From contig OZ020258.1 in assembly GCA_963971285.1 (NCBI GenBank), positions 11,366,614 to 11,430,613 of the forward strand: a DNA stretch of 64,000 bases, written 5' to 3'. The stretch comes from Astropecten irregularis (lineage: Eukaryota > Echinodermata > Asteroidea > Paxillosida > Astropectinidae). The notes under the pieces were generated by a model. It saw nothing but the letters and a program-made list of their open reading frames with translations, ran no database searches and was not told the origin of the DNA. A program made the translations under genes and the position numbers. Numbering within the stretch: the stretch's first letter is position 1; every line of letters starts with the position of its first letter. Below are positions 23,407 through 35,101 of this stretch, piece after piece.

Positions 23407-25074
23407 TGATTTTAAGAGTAATTTTGACTTTTCTTGTCATATCGTGGAAAGCACATTGCCTGTCGCGTATGTTTCCCTGTTTTAGTAATATATGCAGTGT
23501 CTGCATCTGTACAGATTAGTTGCATATAGAGATAAGAGATAAAGAGATAAGATGAACATCAATGAAAATAGTTGTTAGGAGCGGATCGAGAATATTCATA
23601 AGGTGCCTTGAATCAAGACTAAATTTGGATTAAGCCTGTTTAACCTAGCAGCAGAATTCAATTCTCCCTTACAAATAAAGGACACAAAAATAGGGAAAGG
23701 TAGTCTTGGATCAGATACTGTAAATGGGGAATAATTTTGTACTTTCTGATAACCTGATTTTAGGTCCATTTTGCTTATTATTTCAGGTTACTTTGTTTGA
23801 AACATCAAATTGAGTTTTGTAAACATGCGTTCAGTTTGATATGTGTTTTTTTTTTCAATATGACATTATTTTGTCAATATTACAGTTGATTTGAAATTTG
23901 AGCTTAGTGTATTTGGAATTGAATTGCGTAGAAACAACAACAACTCCGCAAGAAATGTGGATAAAATTGAATGATTTGGCATGATTTTGCATGTGTGTGT
24001 GAGTTTGGCCAACGCAATATCAAGGCAGCGGTTTCCTTGGTAAACACCTGCCCGGATTATAGCGGCGCTGACTGCCCGCCCGAGCCCCCTTTCGTCCCGA
24101 CAACCGGCGCACACCGTTTCTCTAATGGATTAGTACCTTGGCTTTGCTTCTTGAATCGCGAGCAGGCCTTTGACGACCAAAGCCTGCAATGGCCTACTTT
24201 TTTTGTGTGTCTGTGTCCGTCCCTTTTCATCCTTTCATCTTCTTTATTTCCCTCTCCCCAACTCAGTCTAAATCTCACTCTCTCTCTCTCTCACTCCAGC
24301 ATTTGATTATTATTCCTTAGGTTTATATTTTTTTCGTTATATTCAGGTCTTCAAACCTCAGTTTTCCCTGTGCCTTTTTTTTCTTCTCTTCTCTTCTCTT
24401 CACCGGGCTCGGGTCTTGAAGGGAGTGGTGCTCAGCCGGCAGTCATCGGCAGGGGAGAGCCAGTTGAATGCAAGGGGAGGTCGTCCATTGTTGGAGCTGG
24501 CCGCTTGCATGAATTGAATGCCTCCAGGCCTTTAAATAAAAAAAATAAAAAAAGGAACAGAACAGAAAAGACGAGAAAAAGCAAAGCAAAGCAAAGCTCC
24601 ACGGCAATATTGAACCTCGTCAGCTGCAGTGCATGCAGAAAAAGACTGAATGATTCAGAATAACAGCCAGTCCTCTTTTTTCTTTTCTCCCTCTTCTTCT
24701 TCCTCTTATTTTCTTCTCTATTTTCCCGCTTTTTTTCATGTTTTCATTTTCGCCCTCCCTATATACCCTTCCGAGTTCTGTTTTTGTGTGGCAGGGGTTG
24801 TTAACGACAATTATACAGCCTTTTCATTTGATTTTCGTGGAACATGTGAACTGTTTTCTTCTTTCTTTTTTTTCCCGAATCTGAGAAGTGGTTGTATTTT
24901 TTTGTACATTTTCTTGTTATCGATGTATTCAATTCCTTGATTCTTCAACAAAAGGATGCCAGAGATTTTTGGCTGCCATCCATCTTTGGCAAGATGAGAT
25001 ATTGTGATATACAGCACTGTGCTGATTTGTTTGTGGTACTGGTAGTTTCTGTGATGTAGCCCGTACTTTACATT
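23407..25074. other. Unique sequence with GC-rich island and pyrimidine runs
   Basis: No gene recognised. Bases ~24030-24200 are CpG-rich. Frames on both strands across it have no recognised domain. A CT microsatellite is at about 24275-24297, a CAAAG run near 24582, and T/C tracts near 24675-24740. Confidence 0.5.
24275..24297. repeat. (CT)n microsatellite
   Basis: CACTCTCTCTCTCTCTCAC run, about nine CT units. Confidence 0.9.
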
Positions 25075-25437
25075 TTAAAGGGATGGTACAGGATTGGTAA
25101 GACAAAATACACTTCAAGATCACAGATTCACATAAAACTTACACAGTATAATGGTGATGATGGGAGAAAACATCTCATGAAATGTTTTTGTCTGAAATGC
25201 CATATTCGTTGAGAAATAAATGAAACTATTTTCCGATTGGAATAAATCGCTTTGAAGCGTTTTACTCATTCGTTGAAATGTGTAAACGGGTTTTCACTAT
25301 TTTCTCGTGACCCAGATGGCTGATTGACCTCAAACTTCTACAGGTTTGTCAGTTAAGGTATATGATGGATTACATAATGTGCTTTCACTTTCAGCAACAG
25401 TTTTGTCGCAAAAACCAGTTCTGTACCATGCCTTTAA
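25075..25437 (+). mobile_element. TTAA-type MITE, subfamily B
   Basis: Starts TTAAAGGGATGGTACAGGAT and ends AGTTCTGTACCATGCCTTTAA, which are inverted complements. Although it is highly diverged in sequence from subfamily A, it follows the same internal order: TCACAGATTCACATAAAACT, ATGGTGATGATGG, GTCTGAAATGCCATATTCGT, GGGTTTTCACTATTTTCTC, and CTCAAACTTCTACAGG. This collinearity supports common descent. Confidence 0.85.
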
Positions 25438-27321
25438 CATGAACGGCTGCAGTGCTATACTGGGTGGCAGATAGTGGTAGCAGTATAGCTATCACAATAT
25501 TTTCGTCAGAGGGCAGTTCTTAGTTCTCAAATGATCGTTCTTTGATTTCTTGGTACTAGAATTGATATTGATAACAGTATCTAACTGACTACATTTGCAC
25601 GAGTCAGAATGTTCCATGGTGGTGACTGACGATAGTTGGTTGTTATAAATTGATTGATGTGCTGTAGGTATCCACTGGGATAAACTCAGGTGCATGCACA
25701 TGCTGATAAGTTTTGCAGCGTCTTTTCCTGGTTAGTGCTTTGGTATTTTTGTGTGTATTTTGCCGAATCGTAGGTCATCTTTGGTATTCTTGTTGAGGGC
25801 AACCCGCTGTGCAACAGGAGTTTTTGGGGCCTTATCAACCGGTTACCTTGTTTCAAGTATTACATGTTGTACCTCTGAGGCTAAAGTTGGATTACTGTCT
25901 TATCCTTAACTCCTTGGTCACAAGCCCACCTTTCCCCGACCACAATTGTGTGTACCTATTCCTGCAATGTTTTTTCCGTCCCTCGAGGTTGTCTGCAAAG
26001 ATCGGTTACCTGTTGGAATTCCTGCTCTCCCCTATCATGGCGCAGGGATTGTTTTCCTGCCAGCTCAAATTCGAGCCTTAACCTCAGCCAGGGGAAGGCT
26101 AGGGGTCGGCTTTTGTTGTTTGGGGTATCAGGAACAGGGTCAGAGACTCGGGCCCGGGCTGCGTCTCCAAACCAACTCCAAGTCGCTTGGTGTGAGCTTT
26201 CAGTGCCGCTTTCAGATATCGGTGTAGTTTTACCGCAGTCAAGAGTCTGGTTTCTGCAGGGCTTTGTCCTAGTGTGTATTTTCCCATTCCGTGGATGTAC
26301 ACTCCGACATTGCCACCGATTCATTCGCCACTTTTTTTTTCTTTCTTTCGATTCCATTGGCTTCAAAGTCAATAGGTAATCTAAACAAGATTTGATGGGT
26401 TTTTTTTTCACTCCTTGTCAGTCTGTTCAGCCCGCCTTTGATGCACTCTCTGTAATTTGCTTTTATTTATCCAAGTATCTGTAGTATTGTATTTCTAACC
26501 GTCTTTTGTGGAGGTGCGACACTGTTTGCACCAAGATTTGTTTTTTTGTGTCAATATATTTTCAATCGTTTATCAAATATTTTGAAGTCAGTTAACAAAA
26601 TAGCTACCGTGTACAAAAGACTGAGGTATAATGTTTGGCCTTTTTTCGGCAAAAAAAAGAAATATGAGTATATTGTCGGATGGATAACAGTGGGGCACGT
26701 GAAGCACGTAGACAATCGTACTGATGAACCAACCTGTACAATAACAAACATATACGACCATATTGCAAGAAAACATTACTTGCGACCACGCCATGCATAT
26801 CCATACAACCTACAGTACCTAAACTATTGAAATCAGTTTCAAATGTCTCTTATTCTATTCCGATCAAAGGTCCTCATTTTGAACTTCTCCAAGAAAATTG
26901 CACTTTGTGTGTGGCATACATGCCTTTGAGAAAAAAAAGAAAGCAAATACAAGGAAAATAGCAAACAACAAACCACACTTGGTCTCATTTAAACTTAGGG
27001 GTGTGGAAAAGTCAGCGTCTTGGAATAACTTGTGAAATGAAAGCGCCCGTATCAGATTTCCTGTTTAATTAAACTTTGATTCCTGAATTCAATGTGCGTT
27101 GCACTTGCCCAGGAAAAAAAAACAAAAACGAAACAACCAAACCTTTTGGATCGGTGTGAAGTATGGGGCGGAGCTTAAAATTTGCAATAGGAGGAGCATA
27201 TGATAAATATGTATATGTCAATATCATTGTCATGTGGTATTCATCAACTAATATTAATCAGTATCAGCCTCATGCATTTACAGTCCAAGATATTATCAAC
27301 CAAGATATTGTTAGTTACAAT
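25438..27321. other. Unique sequence
   Basis: No gene recognised. Overlapping 90-151 codon frames at 25809-26411 on both strands sit in a GC-richer stretch and show no domain. Bases ~27020-27105 are rich in TAATT/TTTGAT words and could be regulatory. Confidence 0.5.
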
Positions 27322-27439
27322 GGGAGACTTTTGAGACGTTGGCGGCAGCAGACTGAAGTATCTTTTTGCTAGCTCTGAGCGTGCGCGCGTTCTTGTGCGC
27401 TTGCGCTGTCAAGTTGTAGACCCAGCTCCAGAGTCTCCC
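27322..27439. mobile_element. GC-rich MITE with GGGAGACT ends
   Basis: Begins GGGAGACTTTTGAGACG and ends CCAGAGTCTCCC (inverted). Next to the right end are GCGCTTGCGCTGTCAAGTTG-type words shared, in the same relative position, with 36253-36409. It is 118 bp and CpG-rich in an AT-rich setting. Confidence 0.75.
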
Positions 27440-28859
27440 ATTAGCATACACTTTTCTCTCCTCAGGAAACAGCAATGACATTCAGCATTAACACAAGAAT
27501 CATTTCTCTGCTGAGCAGAAACTTGGCCACTCATATGGACAAATTTCTATGAGCCATGCAATCCAGCCTTTCCCTTGCTCATGTTTTAATGCTGTGTTCA
27601 TGTGATAAAGAGTCTTATCACAACAGTTTGTTCAAATCTGTAATTCTGGCCCAATGACAAGACTCAACAGAAAGCAACCAACTTCCAAATTTCTCCAACT
27701 TCTCCTCCCGGATTCTCTTGGCTCTGGCTCCTATATCAACCCGATCCCCCCAGCCACCTTCACCTCATTGACAAGGTTAACCTTACTGCTTGACTGACTC
27801 CTCAGAAAATGAAACATAAACATCGCTGGCGCTTCCTTTGTGGTGGGGCCAGCCAGTCCCAGAGCCGATGCCACTGCCAGGCAAAAATCTGGGCACGGCA
27901 AGAACCTGGCAGTTTTTACCTCCAGAGTCCAGCTCTGAGTGCTCTTGAATTTTCAGGGGAATCACCATTGGCCTGGGCGCCTTCCGAGCTCCTTGCCGAT
28001 TGCATACGGCATAGACCTGTCATACTTTGAACGTCATACTTTACATTCACAGTAAGTTTCCATTTTTGCTACTGTTGCATATTATGAAACACATGTTTTC
28101 CCACATGGAGAGTTGGAGACCAAGAATGTTTAGAAACAAACCATAATAATAGTCTGAGGGAAATTGCACGGCCTCGAATCATAACCACACTTGGTGTTGT
28201 GCTGTTAAGGCGATGAAAGTGAAATACTGCCAGGATTTCTCGGCAGTCGTTGCTGTCCTGTTTCTGTGATTGTGCACGTCACTGTACGTGAGTTTTGGAA
28301 TAGAAGGAATAAAGATGGCAGGTGGATCACTGATCGACAATTTCAGAAGGACTAGGTCGGTATTTGTAATTTTGTGGACTTGGTGGCAGACTCTTCCAAG
28401 TTAAATTTGAGTTGAACCAAAACTCCATGCACCAACAGGCTGAGTTTGATGTACAAGTATCAGGCTGGAGTCTTCAATGAAATCATGACATCGAATCTGT
28501 TAAAAAATCTTTCTGGCATTGAGGTAGTACTTCCATCATGATTGTCTACACACAAACCCAGTTCCACTTTTATTTTTTTAGTTGTTAAGGAAAAAAAGTG
28601 CTTAAACACCAGCCAATGTATATGCAGAGTTAGTATTTGGTATTACATTTCTAACAGGAGTAATCAATATGATTTGCAACATGCTAATAACTATTTCTAC
28701 CAGTCGGCTTTACCTATGTATCGGTCCATTGGAGTCGATCCAATTTCCACCCACTGGAATGGGAATGTCCGTGGCAGGTAGCTGTGATCATTGGTCAGCT
28801 GATATGCCACCTGATTTAGTTTCAGGGTGTTGTCTCTAATCACGGACCTATTTAGCAAC
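27440..28859. other. Unique sequence
   Basis: No gene recognised. Bases ~27700-28010 are GC-richer. Confidence 0.5.
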
Positions 28860-29185
28860 AATTAGATGGGTTCTGAACATTGTTTGTGTACTTTCCTCAT
28901 GGGGGTTAGTGCTGTGGTAGGCCAGTCACTCAACCGCAAATGACGAGAGAAAAAAAAAAGAAGCATATCCAAACAGAGAAGAGGGGGAAAAAAACAAAAA
29001 TTGGATTTTGAATTCGGGGCAAAACTGCCGCCGGTGGAATTCGGAGAAGAGTTGCAGGCCTTAGGAGTTTTGGTTTGACGTTTTGTGAATCGACAGATCC
29101 GACTTTTTCTGTGAAGTTTTTTTGAGGCTTGAGGGGAGTTTATGGGAAGTTTGTCGGTTTGTAGAATATGCGGCACCTCGTCAAG
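28860..29185 (+). other. Candidate non-coding exon ending in a strong splice donor
   Basis: The interval ends CGTCAAG followed by GTAAGTG at 29186, a near-ideal 5' splice site, and is locally CpG-richer (GCCGCCGGTGG near 29030). There is no start codon with a long plus frame before the donor, so if real it would be 5' UTR. No core promoter motif is evident. The 123-codon minus frame here matches nothing known. Confidence 0.2.
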
Positions 29186-29259
29186 GTAAGTGAAGAAGTT
29201 TTTTTTCTTTTGTTCTTCACGCTTCCAAAACAATTGGTTATCTATTTCTTTTTCATTTG

Positions 29260-29530
29260 TAGCCTTCGATAAAGATCCTGCTATGATCGAAATGAATCAG
29301 AGTCCGATTTCATAAAGCTCTGCGACGCGTCGCAACTTGATTTGCAACGAGTCCCAGCTGCGACGTGTCGCCTCTATGCGGTGAGTCTATAGAGAATGGA
29401 TGTGTCTTAACTCTGCGCAGGTCGTAAGTTTTATGAAATCGGCCCCAGGCCCTCCTAACTCCGAGCGTTTTACAAATTTCAGGTCATTATTTTGGCTAAT
29501 GAGCATTTTGCAGCAGTTTACTACTTGTAT
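29260..29530 (+). repeat. HL2 dispersed repeat copy carrying a nested insertion
   Basis: The left part reads AGCCTTCGATAAAGATCCTG with the hairpin GATCCTGCTATGATC and GAAA. The right part resumes with CAGGCCCTCCTAACTCC, TTTCAGGTCATTATTTTGGC and AGCAGTTTACTACTTGTA. Between them sits the 29303-29446 element. Together they reconstruct a copy collinear with 40067-40278. Confidence 0.8.
29303..29446. mobile_element. Nested short MITE, CCGATTTCATAAAGC ends
   Basis: The left end is TCCGATTTCATAAAGCTCTG and the right end is AAGTTTTATGAAATCGGCCCC, inverted. The interior has CGACGCGTCGC and GCTGCGACG words. It interrupts HL2 between ATCAG and AGGCCC. Its ends resemble those of the 2.4 and 55.6 kb elements (GGGGCCAATTTCAT), suggesting a related family. 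Confidence 0.75.
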
Positions 29531-29815
29531 TTATTCTTATTCATAATAATCGGATAATGGCTGAAATTTTAAGCAGTGTACGTGAAAGGTTTATCTCCAA
29601 GTCAAACTATGCAGAGCCCTTAGTTTGTCTATTTTATTTGCATGGTTGGACTAATTTTTTTGATATAACTTGGCTCCCTGCCAAGTATATCTTACCACAC
29701 CCTGATATGTGAGTAGAGCCAATGATTCCTAAAAGAATATAACAATTATGATAAAACAAGCAAATAAAACAAAAACCAAAAAATGGATGGAATTACTTAT
29801 TTGAAATTATAGAAC
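29531..29815. other. Unique AT-rich sequence
   Basis: Nothing recognisable. Confidence 0.5.
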
Positions 29816-30179
29816 TTAAAGGTAGTTTCATACTTTGGTAAGAAACCAAAACAGATATGTTCACAGATTTACATATAACTTACAGGGTATGAAGATGGTG
29901 GTGGTAGAAACATACCGTTTCAATTGTTCCGCCTGAAATGGTGTATTTATCCAGAATTAGTAAAACAACGATCGAAAATCTTTTTGATCTTTTAAAAGAT
30001 CAAAAATAAAAGAGAAAATACTTAAGAAATACTGTGGCAGTTTTTCACTGTTTTCTCAAAAAGTGGGCACCGTATGGCACTGAAATTTTCACAGATGACT
30101 GTTACTGTATCTACCTTGTTATTTTTGCCAATGAATCTGTATTTCTTTGACAAAAACTAAAGTATGATATTACCTTTAA
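29816..30179 (+). mobile_element. TTAA-type MITE, subfamily A (near full length)
   Basis: TTAA at both ends, the full internal order including GATCTTTTAAAAGATC, GTTTTTCACTGTTTTCTC and GGCACTGAAATTTTCACAG. Best plus-oriented reference copy in the window at ~364 bp. Confidence 0.93.
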
Positions 30180-30465
30180 CTGAAAAAAAACACAACATTT
30201 TATAGAGATGAGATGCAAAACAATCATAGAATTCTTGGTCAAATTAGTGAAATGAATGTGTGCATAGTTTATTTTCTAGGAACTGTTTTGCAAATTCCTT
30301 TAAAATTTTCTTCCAAAATTAATAAACTCGATTGCTTGTACAGTATAGGTCCACTTGTAGTTGGATGTCATATTTTCATGATGGAAAATTGAAAGTAGAA
30401 GAAATTGTCCAACTTTCATGGAAAAGTTGAAACCCAGTCAATGAATTCTCACAAAAAAGAATTTT
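30180..30465. other. Unique sequence
   Basis: Nothing recognisable. Confidence 0.5.
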
Positions 30466-30570
30466 GAGTCATTGAAAAATGAACAAAGAAAAATTTACTG
30501 GAGAGGGATTCGAACCGGCGACCTCCTGAATACCGTACAGGCGCTCTACCAACTGAGCCATCCAGCCCTA
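30466..30570 (-). mobile_element. tRNA-derived SINE, best preserved head
   Basis: The minus strand reads GGCTGGATGGCTCAGTTGGT (A box), AGAGCGCCTG, a loop region, GCCGGTTCGAATCCCTCTCC (B box), then a tail TTTCTTTGTTCATTTTTCAA. The T stem (GCCGG versus CCTCT) does not pair and the anticodon loop lacks U33, so this is a SINE head and not a functional tRNA. Same tail at the other four loci. Confidence 0.8.
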
Positions 30571-32182
30571 AAAAAGAATTTTGTTTACGGAACTTCAGTG
30601 GTCCCTTTATCATGATCATAATGTTTTGTTGGTGTGATTAATTTTATTATAATGGTAGGGGCTTATATCAACCAACATTTTATTTGTAGCCTATAGATGC
30701 TCTATTGTCATATTTCTTTATTGCCTACATATTAAAACTTTTAAAAGTCATCATGAAATGTAACAACTGTTAAAAGTATGAAATTTGAGTTACTTGAAAA
30801 CATGAACAATATTTCAGTTTGGCTTAAAAGAGATCGAATTACACTATGACATGACCCACTCACACACAATAAAATACAGTCGAATTTTAATACCCATGAA
30901 AGAGTTTCAAGTACTTATATTTGATAAAGACAATTTTAAGACTTAATCTTATCATTTTAAGACTGACAAAATATGGGACAGGATCGTGGCGATTGTTATA
31001 TTGTTTGGATATCTTCATTTGTATATTGTGAAAGTTTGATGTCATTTCCTGTGGGGTGATTGCAGAAACAAGGGACCGTGTTAGATCCAATGAAGTTGGA
31101 ATAAGCAGTTTGAGACCGATAGAGAAACAATTTTGTAGGATCTTCATCTTTCAGTCAAAAATACTCTGATTAACAACGTTTTGAAAAGCGAGAATGTTTG
31201 GAACTAAAACAAGAGAGATGATATGTGATGGTTTTTTTTCCAAATCACACCTACTTCTTTTCTTTTGATTCCTTGTGGTTTTTGGACACGTTTTGATTTT
31301 ACTTTCTGAAGTGTTCTTAATTGAATATGTAATTGTTGGCTTTGTCTCTTAAGGAATGAAACTGTTTGGAATTTGGAACTGTACAAATTCTGCAATAATT
31401 CCTTGTTTTTAAATTAATAATAATAATAATAGTTTATTGTTAAAAGACATTTACACAGCATGGTGTCTCAACCGTCTGTACACAAAATCTTACACAAATA
31501 TAAATATAAAAGTATTATTAAAAGAGTAAAAAGACTAGAATTACAAACATTGCTTAAAATACTATGTAGGAAATATTGTTTACAACTTAAAACATTTTAG
31601 CATTACACATTGCACATATAAATCAATAACCATAAAAACCATGAAAATTAAAATGTAGAAACGTAGGACCGATATAAGAAAATCCCCCAAAAGAAAGTGT
31701 CTATAGACTAGAACTAGTTTTTGACTTTGTATGTTTATATGTTGAAGTTTACTTGAGTGCACTCAATTTTACAACACTGAAGAGTGAACATTGGATTATA
31801 AAATAACTATGAAATCTTTATTCTCAAATTAAGACTTTCTGACCAATAGTGTACAAGAAGTCATGAGGCAATACAAATTTTGATGTCTTGTCCTAATAGC
31901 CATTATATACGACACTACATAAATTTATGCAATTATGAATGTATACCTACATGAAATCTGCATAAGTTTACAGCTAGCATTTTCTAATTGGGATATATTT
32001 TCCCCGCAAGTTTCCCCCATTAAATTCAGAGAGAACTGACTGTGTTTGGTGATTAAAATCATTTCTGGGTATGCAAAGGAATTACTTTCCACTGTCATAT
32101 TAGGGGATCGAACCAGCTTTAGACTGTTGTAATTGTGAACCAGGGCTCTGAACCTCTATGCATTTGTATCATGCACTCATCT
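30571..32182. other. AT-rich sequence with a possible LINE 3' end
   Basis: No gene recognised. On the minus strand, bases ~31500-31413 read TTACACAAAAT... no coding, but end CAATAAACTATTATTATTAT, which is the style of non-LTR retrotransposon 3' ends (AATAAA plus an ATT microsatellite). Evidence is limited to that tail. Confidence 0.35.
31415..31431. repeat. (AAT)n microsatellite
   Basis: Five to six TAA units. On the minus strand it follows AATAAA, see the surrounding entry. Confidence 0.85.
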
Positions 32183-32530
32183 TTAAAGGTAATATCATAA
32201 TTTGGTTTTTGTCAAAGAAATACAGATTCATGGGCAAAGATATCAAGGACAGTAACAGTCATCTGTGAAAATACAGTCCCATTGTACCCATACGGTGCCC
32301 ACTTTTTGAAAAAACAGTGAAAAACGGCCATAGTATTTCTTAAGTCTTTTCTCTTTTATTTTTGATCTTGTCGTTGGTTTACTAATTTCTGAATAAATGA
32401 ACCATTTCAGGCGGAACAATTTTAACAATAGGTTTCTACCAGCACCATCTTCATACCCTGAAAGTTGTATGTAAATCTGTGATCATGTCTGTTTAGGTTT
32501 ATTTAAATACCAAAGTATGATACTACCTTG
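32183..32530 (-). mobile_element. TTAA-type MITE, subfamily A
   Basis: Starts TTAAAGGTAATATCATAATT and ends ACCAAAGTATGATACTACCT, then TGAAC instead of TTAA. The segment containing the GATCTTTTAAAAGATC palindrome is deleted, leaving TTTTTGATCTTGTCGTTGG. Confidence 0.9.
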
Positions 32531-35101
32531 AACAAAATCTTATCGGGAAGGGAAAACTGTGACTTAAAACAGTTATTTTTTTCAGATGAAAGTTCAAAGT
32601 TTTGGGGAATTGAAGGAATAGGATCAGTGCATTCTTTTCATCTGATGAACAACTTCAAATAACAACAACAACAGCATACAATTTATGTTTGGGATGTGTT
32701 TTGTCACAAGGTGTCTAGATAAATTGAAAAATTCCTTTATTTGTGTTCTGCGGCGTCAACTATGCAAATACGAATGGTCGCAATTTATTCCGTATTTGAT
32801 CAATTGTGCAATAGGATATGGCACTTTGTGTGGAAAATGTTTATGTGTCATTTTTTATGAAGTTCAACAACCTGTCCAGTTCTTTGTGGAAAGGGGTTCA
32901 TGCACCGCTGTGTGTCTATAAAGGTGGCTCAGTCGGCCCTATTTGCTCAGACTTCAATTCTTTTGTGAGTTTGTTTGGTGGAGGGGTGTTTACAAGTTGG
33001 GCAGTGTTTACTCCGGAGCCAATGTAACTTAAGCAGCCAATCATGTGCAGGGTGGGTTTTTGGGTTGTTTTTTTTTTTCTCGGCTGATTACAAGCGCTGA
33101 GCCATGACAAATAACTACTGAATCCCATGAACCTTTCCCGCGCTCTGCACCCTGTCCCGCAAGCGTGCATGAAAGGCAAGAGGGCTCGCTGCTCGGGTGT
33201 CCTGGCCTGAGCTGATGCGAGCGTGGCGCTCTCCCGTAGACCACAGTCCCGCTCTCCCCATCTCTCCCACTCTGTTATTCTCTCTCTCTCTCTATTTCGT
33301 GCGACGTGAATCGGGTATGAGCAGTTAGGGTAAGTCTATCCCCCCAGTTTGTCTTCACGGTTTTTTTAAGGCAGCAAACCACTGCCTGATCGGAATGGGT
33401 TCCCTCTTTGCTGCGGTTGATTCTCTCCCGAGTGTATTCCTCCGAATGAAGACAGTCTGAAGTCTGTCATCCCTCGGTGTTGGCCCGTGATCAAGTAGGG
33501 GGGCCCTGTTTGTCTCTGTGTGTCTTCTTCTTCTCCCCCCCTCCTCCGTGTTTACCGAGGACAGGATTTCACTCGGTAGAACAACGTGAGACAAAAATCA
33601 ATGTGCGCTCATGTCCCACTGTCATTGCCGACCTACCTCAAGTGTGGGTATCGCTCGAGTTATGTGCACAGGGATGCCTTTACCCAACCCATTGGGTGTA
33701 TACAAGTCTCATAGCTGTCCTTCGGTGTTATTTTCTTTTCTGGAATGGGCTTGGTTAAACTCTTTTGGATACTCTGTTGATCTCTGATAGCAGATTTCAC
33801 TGGGATCATGTTCGGTCAAGGTGGTGCTGGATACTTGTCCCCATAGCAATTTTCCGACATTAGATACAGCCAGTTTCCTTACCATAGCTGTGCGCAGTTC
33901 ACAATTTCCAGTATCCATCACATAGTGATAAAATATGTTGGGATTGTACATTCACTTTTCCTCATCAGTTTGATGTTACACTTTAACACTTGTTTAAAAT
34001 TCAGCTTTTTCTTATTATATTATTATGATTGTTATTGTAACTTTATTGACTTTACTCTGGGTGATTTCTTCCGGATGCTGACCCATTAGCTGTGCTATAT
34101 CTGTAGTGTAGGTTTTTGAATGTAGTTTTTAAATATGACGGCATTTAGAAAGGAAATGTGACACAGAAATAGCAGTCCTGTGATCTTTATAAATAGTCAG
34201 TTACCACGCCGAAACAAAACAATACTTATTTTTGTATCCTTACCAACCCTCTAATTTGCTGCTTTTGAATAAATATGATAAATTTAAATCCTGGTACCAT
34301 TCCTGCACAAAATATAGTTTAAAATAACTACGCAGCACAGACCTTTTTTACAGCCCCATTTTTGGAGATGAGAGAAACAGCATAAGAAATAGATCACGTT
34401 CCACAGTTTGTGATTACGTCACATGTAATACGATGAGGTTGGCATATATAGATATCAAAGAAATTGGAGTTTAAGGTAGCAAAGGACCTATACAAGCCGC
34501 TATGTGTGCATTTGTATTGTGTCCATTGACGTAGTATATCTCTTCACTTTGTTATACAAATGGAGATTCGTGCATCACTGTGAAACCAATTGTTCGCACA
34601 AACTGTGTTTTTTCCCCCCTCTAGATCTGTTTGCGAGACGGCCATCCTTTTGCCGTGTCCATATATTCACATTTTTTGTTCCATTTGTACTTGTAAAGTG
34701 TGCGTCATCCATTGACAATGGTGTTTTTCAAACAATCTTTATTTAACCCCAGGCATTTTTTAACTGAGAAGCCCAGTTTATGGCCAGGTGTATTTTAATT
34801 AAGGTTTAGTAAAAAAGAAAAAAAATGGCTTGCACTCCAGATCCGGTATCGGAAAATTTTTATTTGATGTACTTGAACAATGTGAGTTGAAGTTGAAACA
34901 AAACACAAGACTTTGCTTCAAAAATAGCAATTAGGGCATTCAAAAACAGAAAAATAGGGCGTTCTTAAAATAACCAGGACACTACCCTCAAATAATGTGG
35001 CTAAAAAGCACTAAAGAGTAAAAACCCTCCCGGAATCAGCCCACACACAAACCTTACTGCGTGGAGTGTCCTAATTTCACATCCTTTCGAGTAATTATTT
35101 G
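32531..35101. other. Unique sequence with CpG-rich interval
   Basis: No gene recognised. Several 60-93 codon frames overlap without motif. The CpG-rich part at 33050-33630 is described separately. Confidence 0.5.
33040..33325 (+). other. CpG-rich candidate first exon or regulatory element
   Basis: GC-rich for this window, with words such as GATTACAAGCGCTGAGCCAT and CGCGCTCTGCACC. A CT run (33280-33294) is followed by TATTTCGTGCGACGTGAATC, and the interval ends AGTTAGG|GTAAGT with the donor at 33328. It could be a promoter with an untranslated exon. No TATA box at a sensible place and no coding frame, so confidence is low. Confidence 0.22.

Noticed and set aside
30493..30570. Possible functional tRNA gene on the minus strand
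   Set aside because: The T stem does not pair, the anticodon loop lacks U33 and the sequence continues into the SINE tail shared by four other loci.
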